Made by a program: the position numbers and the translations under genes | Source: Candidatus Pygmaiobacter gallistercoris | GTDB taxonomy: Bacteria > Bacillota > Clostridia > Oscillospirales > Ruminococcaceae | Reading direction: 5' to 3' | DNA length: 13,175 bases | Assembly (NCBI GenBank): GCA_019113125.1 | Contig: DXIA01000047.1 | Coordinates: forward strand, 1 to 13,175 | Notes under the pieces: model-generated | Told to the model about the DNA's origin: nothing | What the model saw: only the letters and a program-made list of their open reading frames with translations | The model's database searches: none | In this document: positions 1-6,793 of the stretch, one piece after another | Position numbering within the stretch: the first letter of the stretch is position 1 | Layout of the letters: each line of letters opens with the position of its first letter

Positions 1-47
1 GCACCGAACCGCCTTTGCCCCAGTATATACCGTAAAATGTCCTTGTG
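1..47. other. Sequence downstream of thiN, no gene recognised
   Basis: These 47 bases follow the thiN stop codon on the coding strand. I see no hairpin with a T run, so there is no intrinsic terminator in view, and the transcript may continue. A GTG at 4-2 follows an AGGCGG-like stretch, but only one codon is visible, so no gene can be claimed. B. subtilis has spoVM just after thiN; no ATG-started reading frame resembling it begins in these bases. Confidence 0.4.
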
Positions 48-686
48 TTACCTCTTTTTGCTGTAAATCAGATAGAGCGATCCCTTTTCCACCGAGACCT
101 CACCCCAGTCCTCCTGGATTTCATTGCTGACCCCAATTGGAAAACTTGCGGTAATCTTCGCTTTTTCAAGGGAATATTTCATACCGGTCAGGGTGACCCC
201 TTCTGCGGTGCCGTCCGCCGCAAAGATTGAAAAATAGCAATTCTCCTGCCGGGGCAGCCGCAAAGTGCCCTCATGCAGTGCGCTGACTGCGGACCCCTGT
301 CCCACCATCCAGCATCGCACCCCGCAGCGGGTAAGCCAGAGAACCGTGTTCATATTTGCAATGGTGTGGTCCAGTCTGCCGCCAATACAGCCGAGCAGCA
401 GCACCTCGCCAAAACCGCGCTCAACAATCAGCCGGGCAGCATAGTTGGTATCGGTGTCGTCCTTTTCGGTCGGCAGTGTAATCAGATCCGGGATTCCCTG
501 TGGCTGCGGGCAGGAGTCCCAGTCGCCGAGGCAGAGATCCGGTTTCAGTCCAAAACGACGAGCCGCAAGCAAACCGGCATCGGCTGCCCAGAGGGTGTCA
601 TCCGGCCGCAGCAGCGCGATTTCTTCCTCGGCAATCGGACCACCGCCGAGCACGACGCATCGCCCGCTGGCATCTTTATCTCTCAT
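48..686 (-). CDS. thiN: Thiamine pyrophosphokinase
   Basis: ThiN makes the cofactor thiamine pyrophosphate directly from thiamine and ATP (releasing AMP), the salvage route used after thiamine uptake. The 212-residue protein is normal length. It contains CVVLGGGPIAEEE (10-22), AADAGLLAARRFGLKPDLCLGDWDS (34-58, acidic Asp55 and Asp57), LPTEKDDTDTNYA (71-83), the signature GCIGGRLDHTIANM (99-112) and a C-terminal thiamine-binding region with SNEI (187-190). The usual GDFDS motif is GDWDS here. The start overlaps the rsgA stop by 11 bp, so the two are likely coupled. In Bacillus and many Clostridia rpe lies between rsgA and thiN; it is missing here. It is the last gene visible in the run. Confidence 0.94.
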   Translation of the reverse strand: MRDKDASGRCVVLGGGPIAEEEIALLRPDDTLWAADAGLLAARRFGLKPDLCLGDWDSCPQPQGIPDLITLPTEKDDTDTNYAARLIVERGFGEVLLLGCIGGRLDHTIANMNTVLWLTRCGVRCWMVGQGSAVSALHEGTLRLPRQENCYFSIFAADGTAEGVTLTGMKYSLEKAKITASFPIGVSNEIQEDWGEVSVEKGSLYLIYSKKR

Positions 687-1572
687 TGCGCTCCCACTCC
701 TTAACCATCTCTGCATCCTTATACATCAGCAGATAGTTTTCATACCGCTGCGGATGAATCTCTCCCGACTCAACCGCAGCGCGCACCGCACAGCCCTTTT
801 CGCTTCGGTGGGAACATCCGGTAAACCTGCACGCGGTCAGATAGGGCGCAAATTCCGGAAAGCAGAACTGCAGATTCTCCTTGAGAATCGGATTGGCGCG
901 TTCCATCTCAAGAGAGGAAAACCCCGGCGTATCCGCGATCAGTCCGCCAAAGGCCTCGAAGAGTTCCACCTGGCGGGTGGTATGTCGTCCTCGTCCGAGT
1001 TTTTTGCTGATCTCCCCCGTCTGTTGGTCCAGCTGCGGAATCAGACGGTTGAGCAGTGTGGATTTTCCAACGCCGGAGTTGCCGGTAAATGCGCATACCT
1101 TTCCACAGATCAGCTCCCGGATCCGGTCGAGTGCAGAAGTGTTATCGGGTGCCGTAATCAACAGCTCGATGCCACTGCGTGCATAGATATCACAAAACTT
1201 CTCCGGATCGGCAAGATCGGTTTTTGTCGCAACCAGAACCGGTGTGATCCCCTTGTCCAGAGCGATGGCGCACATCCGATCGAGAACAAGATAATTCGGG
1301 CTCGGCTCCACCGTAGCCGCCACAACAAAGAGAAGATCAAGATTTGCGATCGGCGGGCGGATCAGCGCGTTTTTCCGCGGTGCGATCTGCGCAATTACCG
1401 TGCTGTCCTGCTCGGTTTCCAGTGTTACAAGATCACCCGCCAAAGGGGATATTCCCCTCTTGCGGAATATCCCCTTTGGTTTGCAGGTGACAAGGCCCTC
1501 AGCGGTCTTAACATAGTAGAATCCGCCGATTCCCTTCATGATTCGATTTTCGAACTGTAGTTGTTGTGCCAT
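676..1572 (-). CDS. rsgA: Ribosome small-subunit-dependent GTPase RsgA (YjeQ/CpgA)
   Basis: RsgA is a circularly permuted GTPase that checks late 30S maturation and releases assembly factors. The 298-residue protein has an N-terminal OB-fold (about 10-70, GGFYYVKT). The permuted G motifs are G4 TKTD (116-119), G1 GNSGVGKST (164-172), the switch region GRGRHTTR (193-200) and G3 DTPG (214-217). A zinc-finger domain follows with Cys248, Cys253, His255 and Cys261. G4 is TKTD rather than the usual NKxD. The ATG at 1572 lacks a clear Shine-Dalgarno, only GAG 9 nt upstream; the internal ATG at 1539 is no better and would cut the first beta strand. It lies 46 bp after prkC and its end overlaps thiN by 11 bp. 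In B. subtilis the homologue is a PrkC substrate, which fits the neighbourhood. Confidence 0.96.
   Translation of the reverse strand: MAQQLQFENRIMKGIGGFYYVKTAEGLVTCKPKGIFRKRGISPLAGDLVTLETEQDSTVIAQIAPRKNALIRPPIANLDLLFVVAATVEPSPNYLVLDRMCAIALDKGITPVLVATKTDLADPEKFCDIYARSGIELLITAPDNTSALDRIRELICGKVCAFTGNSGVGKSTLLNRLIPQLDQQTGEISKKLGRGRHTTRQVELFEAFGGLIADTPGFSSLEMERANPILKENLQFCFPEFAPYLTACRFTGCSHRSEKGCAVRAAVESGEIHPQRYENYLLMYKDAEMVKEWERNER
697..702 (-). promoter_or_regulatory. thiN ribosome binding site inside the end of rsgA
   Basis: AAGGAG, about 10 nt upstream of ATG 686, sits within the last codons of rsgA. It favours 686 over the longer frame starting at 716, whose extra residues (MQRWLRSGSA) simply read through this binding site. 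Confidence 0.75.
1440..1479 (-). repeat. Perfect 16-bp inverted repeat inside rsgA
   Basis: CCAAAGGGGATATTCC (1440-1455) and its exact reverse complement (1464-1479) flank an 8-base loop. In the rsgA message this folds into a 16-bp hairpin at nucleotides 94-133 of the gene, covering codons 32-45 (conserved KGIFRKRGISPLAG region). The left arm is itself near-palindromic (GGGGA-TAT-TCCCC, 1445-1457), allowing alternative folds. There is no T run after it, so it is not an ordinary terminator. Confidence 0.75.
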
Positions 1573-1618
1573 TTTGGTTGTCTCGGTTTTTTATGTTTGG
1601 TTGATACGCTTTTTCCCT

Positions 1619-3679
1619 TCAGTCTGAGTCGGCCGGAACCGAAGAAGAGTCAGAAGACGAGGATCCGGAAGACGATGTGGACTCCGAAGATGACGAATCC
1701 TCCGAGTCGGGCGTTGGCGTCGGCTCAGGTACAGAGGAGACCGGAGTTCCCTTAATCACAAACGATTTTCCGTCAAGCTCGGTGTCAAAATCAATTTCAA
1801 ATGTCTTTTTTATGGATCCGTTGGTGACCGTGATCGTCCCTGTCCCCTCGGTGCCGACCGCGGTAAAGGTCCAGGTCCGGTTGCTGCCGGTCAAGGCGAA
1901 GGAACTGGTGCCGCCGGGGAAGGTCGCCGACCAGGTACCATTCTCGACATTTTCATCGAAGGTAATGGTGATCGTCAGTTTTTTCTCCACCGGCTTGCCG
2001 TTGCTCACCTGAATATTGACCTTTGTGCCGACCGAAACCATGCTGCCTGCCACCGGATCCTGCGAGATGATCGTTCCCTCCGGCAGATCACTATTCACCT
2101 GCGTCTGGGTGCCGAGCCGCAGTCTTCTCGCCTCAAGCGCCTTCTGCGCCTCGGTTGTGCTGGTCAAATTGATGAGATTCGGCACCGAGACTTTGGTATT
2201 GGTGCGATTGTTCCGGCTGATATACAGCGTCACCGTCTGACCGCTCTCAAGGGTTGTCCCAGCTGCCGGATCGGTGCGGATCACCTTGTTCTCCTCCACC
2301 GAATTATTCTCTTCGGGAACAATGCTGGCCATCAGCCCCAGTTCGGTGAGTTTCTTTTCTGCCTCACCGCGGGTCATATTGGACAGATCCGGGACCGCGA
2401 CCTCCTGTTTGCCCAGGCTGACCCGCAATGTAATGGTAGAGCCCTGTTTTACTATCTTGGGTGGCTTGGGACTCTGGTCAAAGATCACGCCCTCTTCAAC
2501 ATTGGTGTTATAAACCTCTTCTATCTCAAATTCAAAGTTCTCATTTTTTTGAGCCTCGGCAAGGGTCATGCCGGTAAAACTGGTAACTTCGACATCAGGC
2601 TTTGAACTGAACAGGCCGCTGGTGCGAAAGATCAAAAAACAGAGAATTGCCGCGCCGACCGCGAAGGCAACCGCCATTCCCGCCAAAATCGGAACAGTCA
2701 ACCAGAGCTTGGATTTTTTCTTTCCGCCTTTTTGATTTTTTCGACGGCTTTCCGCGGCAGCCGCCTGCTGTTTTTTCGATCTGCTTACCACTTTGTCAAT
2801 ATACCTCGTTGGTGAATCATTTTTCAGATATTCGTATTGAAACCGGACACTCGGATTCTTCTTGAACTCCTCGATCGCAGCCAGCATCTCCCCCGCTGTC
2901 TGATATCGAAACCGAACATCCTTTGCCATCGCCCGCATTGTGATGGCCTCCAGGGGCTGTGGAATTTCCGGATTGATCTTCCGCGGCGGAATCGCTTCAT
3001 CCGAGATCTGTTTAATCGCCACCGAGACCGCGCTGTCGCTCTCAAACGGCAATTTACCGGTCAGCATCTCATACATCATCACGCCGACCGAGTAGAGGTC
3101 CGCCCGCAGGTCGATGTCGTCTCCTTTTGCCTGTTCCGGACTGATATAGTGCACCGACCCGATCGCCTTGTTCGTCGCGGTGTGGGTCTCTCCGCGTGAA
3201 AACCGCGCGATGCCGAAGTCCATCACCTTGATGGAACCGTCCGCCAAAACCATGATATTCTGGGGCTTAATGTCCCGGTGAACAATCCCCTTGTTATGGG
3301 CATGCTGCAACGCCTCAAGAGTCTGGGTAACAAAGTGCAGCGTTTCCCGCCAGGTCAGCACATGACGCTCTTTGATGTAATCCTTGAGGGTGACTCCATC
3401 GATATACTCCATCGCGATATACTGTACCTTATCGGACACACTGACATCGAAAACCTTCACGATGTTGGGATGGGAGAGCAGTGAGATCGCCTTGGATTCA
3501 TTCTTGAACCGACGTACCAACTCCTCATTGCCGAGGAATTCATCCCGCAGGATTTTCACCGCGACCACACGATTCTCCAAAAGATCCTTCGCCTTATAGA
3601 CATTGGCCATCCCGCCAACACCGATCAGCTCTTCGATCTCGTAGCGACCGTCCAGCCGCTTGCCGATATACATATCCAT
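1619..3679 (-). CDS. prkC: PASTA-domain membrane Ser/Thr protein kinase PrkC
   Basis: This Hanks-type kinase is thought to sense muropeptides or lipid II through external PASTA repeats and to phosphorylate cell-wall, translation and metabolic proteins. The 686-residue protein has a cytoplasmic kinase domain (about 13-272) with Gly-loop GVGGMANVYKA (20-30), Lys42, HRDIKPQN (134-141, catalytic Asp136), DFG (154-156) and a Thr-rich activation loop (157-180). A basic juxtamembrane linker (about 298-324) precedes one transmembrane helix (325-351). Three PASTA repeats follow (about 360-423, 424-490 and 494-560). After them comes a beta-rich domain of about 80 residues (565-643) and a low-complexity Pro/Ser/Asp/Glu tail (645-686). 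The start is ATG 3679, with GGAGG upstream. The extra extracellular domain and Ser-rich tail go beyond the minimal PrkC plan; the domain may be Ig-like, as in some staphylococcal homologues, which is inference. Confidence 0.96.
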   Translation of the reverse strand: MDMYIGKRLDGRYEIEELIGVGGMANVYKAKDLLENRVVAVKILRDEFLGNEELVRRFKNESKAISLLSHPNIVKVFDVSVSDKVQYIAMEYIDGVTLKDYIKERHVLTWRETLHFVTQTLEALQHAHNKGIVHRDIKPQNIMVLADGSIKVMDFGIARFSRGETHTATNKAIGSVHYISPEQAKGDDIDLRADLYSVGVMMYEMLTGKLPFESDSAVSVAIKQISDEAIPPRKINPEIPQPLEAITMRAMAKDVRFRYQTAGEMLAAIEEFKKNPSVRFQYEYLKNDSPTRYIDKVVSRSKKQQAAAAESRRKNQKGGKKKSKLWLTVPILAGMAVAFAVGAAILCFLIFRTSGLFSSKPDVEVTSFTGMTLAEAQKNENFEFEIEEVYNTNVEEGVIFDQSPKPPKIVKQGSTITLRVSLGKQEVAVPDLSNMTRGEAEKKLTELGLMASIVPEENNSVEENKVIRTDPAAGTTLESGQTVTLYISRNNRTNTKVSVPNLINLTSTTEAQKALEARRLRLGTQTQVNSDLPEGTIISQDPVAGSMVSVGTKVNIQVSNGKPVEKKLTITITFDENVENGTWSATFPGGTSSFALTGSNRTWTFTAVGTEGTGTITVTNGSIKKTFEIDFDTELDGKSFVIKGTPVSSVPEPTPTPDSEDSSSSESTSSSGSSSSDSSSVPADSD

Positions 3680-3680
3680 T

Positions 3681-4424
3681 TCAGACCTCCGTCGACTCCA
3701 TCTTGAGCAGTACTGCGGTAATGTTGTCCTGCCCACCGGTTTCCAGCGCCGCCTGCACCATCTTGTCCGCCGATGTAAAAAAATCTTCCTGTCCGAGAAT
3801 TTCACAAAGTTCTTCCTCGGTGGTAAAGTTGGTCAAACCGTCACTGCAAAGCAGAAAGGTATCTCCCTGTTCCGCGGTGCACTCGCTGTATTCCGCTCTC
3901 AATTTCGGGTTCACTCCGACCGCCCGGGTGATGAGGTTCTTATTTGGGTGAACCTCCGCCTCCTGCGGGGTAAGAGATCCCTTTTCGACCATCTCCTGCA
4001 CCATCGAGTGATCCCTTGTCAACCGGATCAATTTTCCTGCGCGGTAGAGATAGGCGCGGGAGTCGCCGGCATGAATGATCTGTGCGGTTCCGCGCTTGAC
4101 CACCATCGCCACCAGCGTGGTTCCCATTCCCCGTTTGGTGGGATCCGCGCAGGCAAGATCGAAGATCTCCCCGTTCGCATGCTCCACCGCCTGTTCGAGC
4201 AGCCTGCGAATCTGGTCCTGACCGAGCTCGGGAACCAGTTTTTGCGAGAGCTCCTCCTCCATTACACTGACGGCGATCCCGCTCGCGACCGCGCCGCCCC
4301 GCGCACCGCCCATTCCATCGCAGACCACCGCCCAAACGGTATCGTCCGCCTGACGTCCCGCGCGATAGTTGTCCTGGTTTTCAGACCGGCGTTTGCCGAT
4401 ATCGGTCCTGCCAACGATCTTCAC
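3681..4424 (-). CDS. stp: PP2C-type Ser/Thr phosphatase (Stp/PrpC)
   Basis: Stp removes phosphate from proteins phosphorylated by the partner kinase, using two metal ions. The 247-residue cytoplasmic protein is typical of bacterial PP2Cs. Motifs are RTDIGKRRSENQD (6-18), VCDGMGG (34-40, metal-binding Asp36), IHAGDSRAYLYR (117-128), LCSDGLTN (192-199, Asp195) and TGGQDNITAVLLK (229-241, Asp233). The start is a GTG overlapping the rlmN stop (GTGA), with AAAGGGGG about 10 nt upstream. The stop is one base from the prkC start, the standard Firmicutes phosphatase-kinase pair. All metal-binding positions I can place are intact, so the enzyme should be active. Confidence 0.96.
   Translation of the reverse strand: MKIVGRTDIGKRRSENQDNYRAGRQADDTVWAVVCDGMGGARGGAVASGIAVSVMEEELSQKLVPELGQDQIRRLLEQAVEHANGEIFDLACADPTKRGMGTTLVAMVVKRGTAQIIHAGDSRAYLYRAGKLIRLTRDHSMVQEMVEKGSLTPQEAEVHPNKNLITRAVGVNPKLRAEYSECTAEQGDTFLLCSDGLTNFTTEEELCEILGQEDFFTSADKMVQAALETGGQDNITAVLLKMESTEV
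3686..3690 (-). promoter_or_regulatory. prkC ribosome binding site inside the end of stp
   Basis: GGAGG sits 6 nt before ATG 3679 and within the last codons of stp. It selects this ATG over the second one two codons later and over the much longer open frame that extends back through stp. It implies stp and prkC are translated together. Confidence 0.8.
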
Positions 4425-5473
4425 CGCGGCATTTCCCCCTTTCTGGCCTCCTCCTGTCTCAACTGTCCACAGGCGGCGCTGATATCTGTCCCAAGTCTTC
4501 TGCGCACCGTCGCATTGACCCCCATCCGCTCGAGCAGTGCGCGAAATCGCTCGACATTTGCCGCATCGCTGGCGGAGTAGGGCGAACCGTCAACAGGATT
4601 GATCGGAATCAGGTTGACATGTGCCCCCATGCCGCGGATCAGCTCAGCCAGTTCTCTTGCAGTTTTGGGGCTGTCATTGACCCCTTTGACCATCGAGTAC
4701 TCAAAGCTGATCCGCCGCCCGGTGATTTTCTGATACTCCCGACAGGTAGGCATCAACTGTTCCAGCGGAAAGGCGTCATTGATCGGCATCATCGAGGAAC
4801 GCATCCGGTTATTGGGCGCATGCAGCGAAATCGAGAGGGTCAGCCCTAGTTTCTCCTGTGCCAGCTGCCGGATTTTCGGCACCAGCCCGCAGGTCGACAG
4901 GCTGATGTTCCGCATCCCGATATTCAACCCGTTGGGTGAAGAAATCAGATGCAGAAACTTGAGAACATTGTCATAGTTGTCCAGCGGCTCCCCGATGCCC
5001 ATCATTACAATGTGGGAAATCCGCTCCCCAAGCTCTGCGCCGGCAGCATAAACCTGCGCGGCAATCTCCCCCGCCGTCAGCGGACGGACAAGACCGTTTT
5101 GGGTCGAGGCGCAAAAACGGCAGCCCATGCGGCAGCCCACCTCGCTGGAGACACAGATGGTGTTGCCGTAATGGTACCGCATGATCACGCTCTCAATGCA
5201 GTTGCCGTCCGGCAGCCGGAACAAGAACTTCACCGTACCGTCCTTTGATACCTGCTTGCGCGCCACCGTGAGAGATTCGATCTCCGTCTGTGCATCCAGC
5301 AGCGCAATCAGGGATTTGGGAATATCGGTCATCTTGGAAAAATCCGTAACCCCACGTTGATGCAGCCAGCGAAAGATCTGCCGGGCACGGAAAGCGGGTT
5401 GACCGAGACCGGCTATGTAATCTGCCAGCTCCTGCTCGGACAGGGATGTAATTTTCAGCTTGGTTTCACTCAT
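4421..5473 (-). CDS. rlmN: Dual-specificity 23S rRNA/tRNA adenine-C2 methyltransferase RlmN
   Basis: RlmN is a radical-SAM enzyme that makes 2-methyladenosine at A2503 of 23S rRNA (the peptidyl-transferase exit region) and at A37 of some tRNAs. The 350-residue protein has the N-terminal accessory domain (FRARQIFRWLHQRG, 28-41). The iron-sulfur motif CRMGCRFC (114-121; Cys114, Cys118, Cys121) is followed by MGIGEPLDNYDNV (158-170). The C-terminal AACGQL (333-338) holds Cys335, the second methyl-transfer cysteine. ATG 5473 was chosen because it directly follows the rsmB stop and begins where family members begin; the longer frame extends 16 codons into rsmB. The Shine-Dalgarno is weak (GGAGAG about 11 nt or more upstream), so coupling to rsmB is likely. 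Its stop overlaps the stp start by 4 bp (GTGA). Confidence 0.97.
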   Translation of the reverse strand: MSETKLKITSLSEQELADYIAGLGQPAFRARQIFRWLHQRGVTDFSKMTDIPKSLIALLDAQTEIESLTVARKQVSKDGTVKFLFRLPDGNCIESVIMRYHYGNTICVSSEVGCRMGCRFCASTQNGLVRPLTAGEIAAQVYAAGAELGERISHIVMMGIGEPLDNYDNVLKFLHLISSPNGLNIGMRNISLSTCGLVPKIRQLAQEKLGLTLSISLHAPNNRMRSSMMPINDAFPLEQLMPTCREYQKITGRRISFEYSMVKGVNDSPKTARELAELIRGMGAHVNLIPINPVDGSPYSASDAANVERFRALLERMGVNATVRRRLGTDISAACGQLRQEEARKGEMPR

Positions 5474-5474
5474 T

Positions 5475-6788
5475 TTACCACAATCTCTCCAAACATGCCA
5501 CAAAAAAACCATCGGTGTCACAGCGGCCGGGCAGGAAGGTCATCATACCATCCTCCCGCAGCGCACCGGGACAGTCGAGAATCGGGAACACTGCCGGCCG
5601 AAACTCCCGGTGCCGGCTGAGAAAATCCGTCACCACCTGTTGGTTTTCTTCCGGGTTGAGCGTACAGGTGGAATAGACCAGCCTGCCGCCCGGCTTGAGC
5701 GCGGCAGCACCCGTCTCGAGAATCGCGCGCTGGGTCTGTATCAGTCTTGGCAGATCTCTCAGATCTTTATACCGGATATCCGGTTTTTTTGCAAGAACGC
5801 CGAGCCCCGAACAAGGGACATCGCAAAGCACCCGATCCATTCCGAAAAGTGTTGGATTGCTGCGGGTCGCATCGTTACAGAGTATCTTTGCACATCCGAT
5901 GCCGAGCCGATTCAGCAGCTTTTCAATCAGTGAAAGACGGCTTGCCGCCGCATCGCAGCTAAACAGTTCTCCTCGATTTTCCATCCGCTGTGCGAGGGTC
6001 GCGGATTTTCCGCCCGGCGCCGCACAGAGGTCCAATACCCGCTGACCCGGTTGCGGATCAAGAACGGCGGCAGCTATCTGGGACGCTGTTCCCTGCACAT
6101 GAAAAAGTCCCCCGCGAAATGCCTCCAGCCGGGTGATCTCCCCCGCCCCCTTCAGGATAAGACCGTTCTCAATGCCGGCGGATTCAGCGCAAATCCCCTG
6201 TTGCGCAAGCTGTTGGACAAGGGATTCCGCATCCGTCTTGAGGGTATTGACCCGAATCGCCATGGCGGGAGTGGAAAAACTTGCAGCAAGAATTTCTTCC
6301 GCCTGTGCACCAAACGCGTGGTACAACAGCGCGGCAACCGGATCTGAGACGGAATAGAGAATCCCCAGCCGTTCGACTTCATTGCTAAACTGCGGATCCC
6401 AGGGGCCACCGGAACGGCGCAGCACGGCATTTACCATACCGGCCGCGGAGCTCTTGCCCAGCGCACGGGTCAGTTTGACCGACTCACTGACGGCGGCGGC
6501 GGCCGGGACGCTGTCCATATAGAGAATCTGATAGAGTCCAAGCCGCAGCGCTGCCCGCACCTCGGCATCCAGACGGGCAATCGGCTTTTTCAGATAGCGG
6601 GAAAGCCGCGCATCCAATGTCCTCTGCCGTTCCAGCGTCCCGTAGGTCAACCGCGCGGCAAACGCCCTGTCCCGCGGGGCAAGCCCGCTGTTTTCCATCA
6701 ATCCCGCCAGCACAAGGTTCGCATAGCCGCCCCGCTCGACCCGGATCAGTGCCTGTGCTGCAAGGGTGCGCGTGCTGCGGGCAGTCAT
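5475..6788 (-). CDS. rsmB: 16S rRNA (cytosine-C5)-methyltransferase RsmB
   Basis: RsmB (Sun/Fmu) methylates C967 (E. coli numbering) of 16S rRNA with S-adenosylmethionine. The 437-residue protein has an N-terminal NusB-like RNA-binding domain (about 1-130, with FAARLTYGTLERQRTLDA at 43-60). The Rossmann methyltransferase domain carries the SAM motif VLDLCAAPGGKSATLAQ (251-267), motif IV DVPCSGLGVLAKKPDIRY (323-340, Cys326) and motif VI VYSTCTLNPEEN (371-382, catalytic Cys375). ATG 6788 was preferred over an in-frame TTG three codons upstream because GGGA lies 9 nt before it. One usual acidic position, the VQDE stretch before the SAM motif, reads VQGTASQ (231-237) here. The stop codon is one base from the rlmN start, so the two rRNA methyltransferases are probably co-translated. 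Confidence 0.95.
   Translation of the reverse strand: MTARSTRTLAAQALIRVERGGYANLVLAGLMENSGLAPRDRAFAARLTYGTLERQRTLDARLSRYLKKPIARLDAEVRAALRLGLYQILYMDSVPAAAAVSESVKLTRALGKSSAAGMVNAVLRRSGGPWDPQFSNEVERLGILYSVSDPVAALLYHAFGAQAEEILAASFSTPAMAIRVNTLKTDAESLVQQLAQQGICAESAGIENGLILKGAGEITRLEAFRGGLFHVQGTASQIAAAVLDPQPGQRVLDLCAAPGGKSATLAQRMENRGELFSCDAAASRLSLIEKLLNRLGIGCAKILCNDATRSNPTLFGMDRVLCDVPCSGLGVLAKKPDIRYKDLRDLPRLIQTQRAILETGAAALKPGGRLVYSTCTLNPEENQQVVTDFLSRHREFRPAVFPILDCPGALREDGMMTFLPGRCDTDGFFVACLERLW
5771..5790 (+). other. Palindrome followed by a T run, antisense within rsmB
   Basis: On the plus strand ACCGGATATCCGGT (5771-5784) is a perfect 14-bp palindrome that continues into seven T residues (5784-5790). 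It would fold as a 5-bp stem with a 4-base loop and so resembles a small intrinsic terminator for transcription antisense to rsmB. It encodes the conserved KKPDIRYK stretch, so codon constraint may explain it entirely. Confidence 0.25.
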
Positions 6789-6793
6789 GGCGC

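Noticed and set aside
1..47. A spoVM gene after thiN, as in B. subtilis
   Set aside because: The bases present contain no suitable ATG start; although one frame reads FYGIYWGKGGS, it has no start codon and does not match SpoVM.
445..1560. A 371-codon plus-strand frame opposite thiN and rsgA
   Set aside because: Antisense shadow of two clear genes; its composition is Ser/Arg-rich with no family resemblance.
3680..3805. A 42-residue N-terminal extension of prkC
   Set aside because: It is Arg/Trp-rich read-through of stp in another frame; GGAGG and the family N-terminus place the start at 3679.
3660..4580. A 306-codon plus-strand frame opposite prkC, stp and rlmN
   Set aside because: It overlaps three conserved genes in antisense and shows no recognisable motif.
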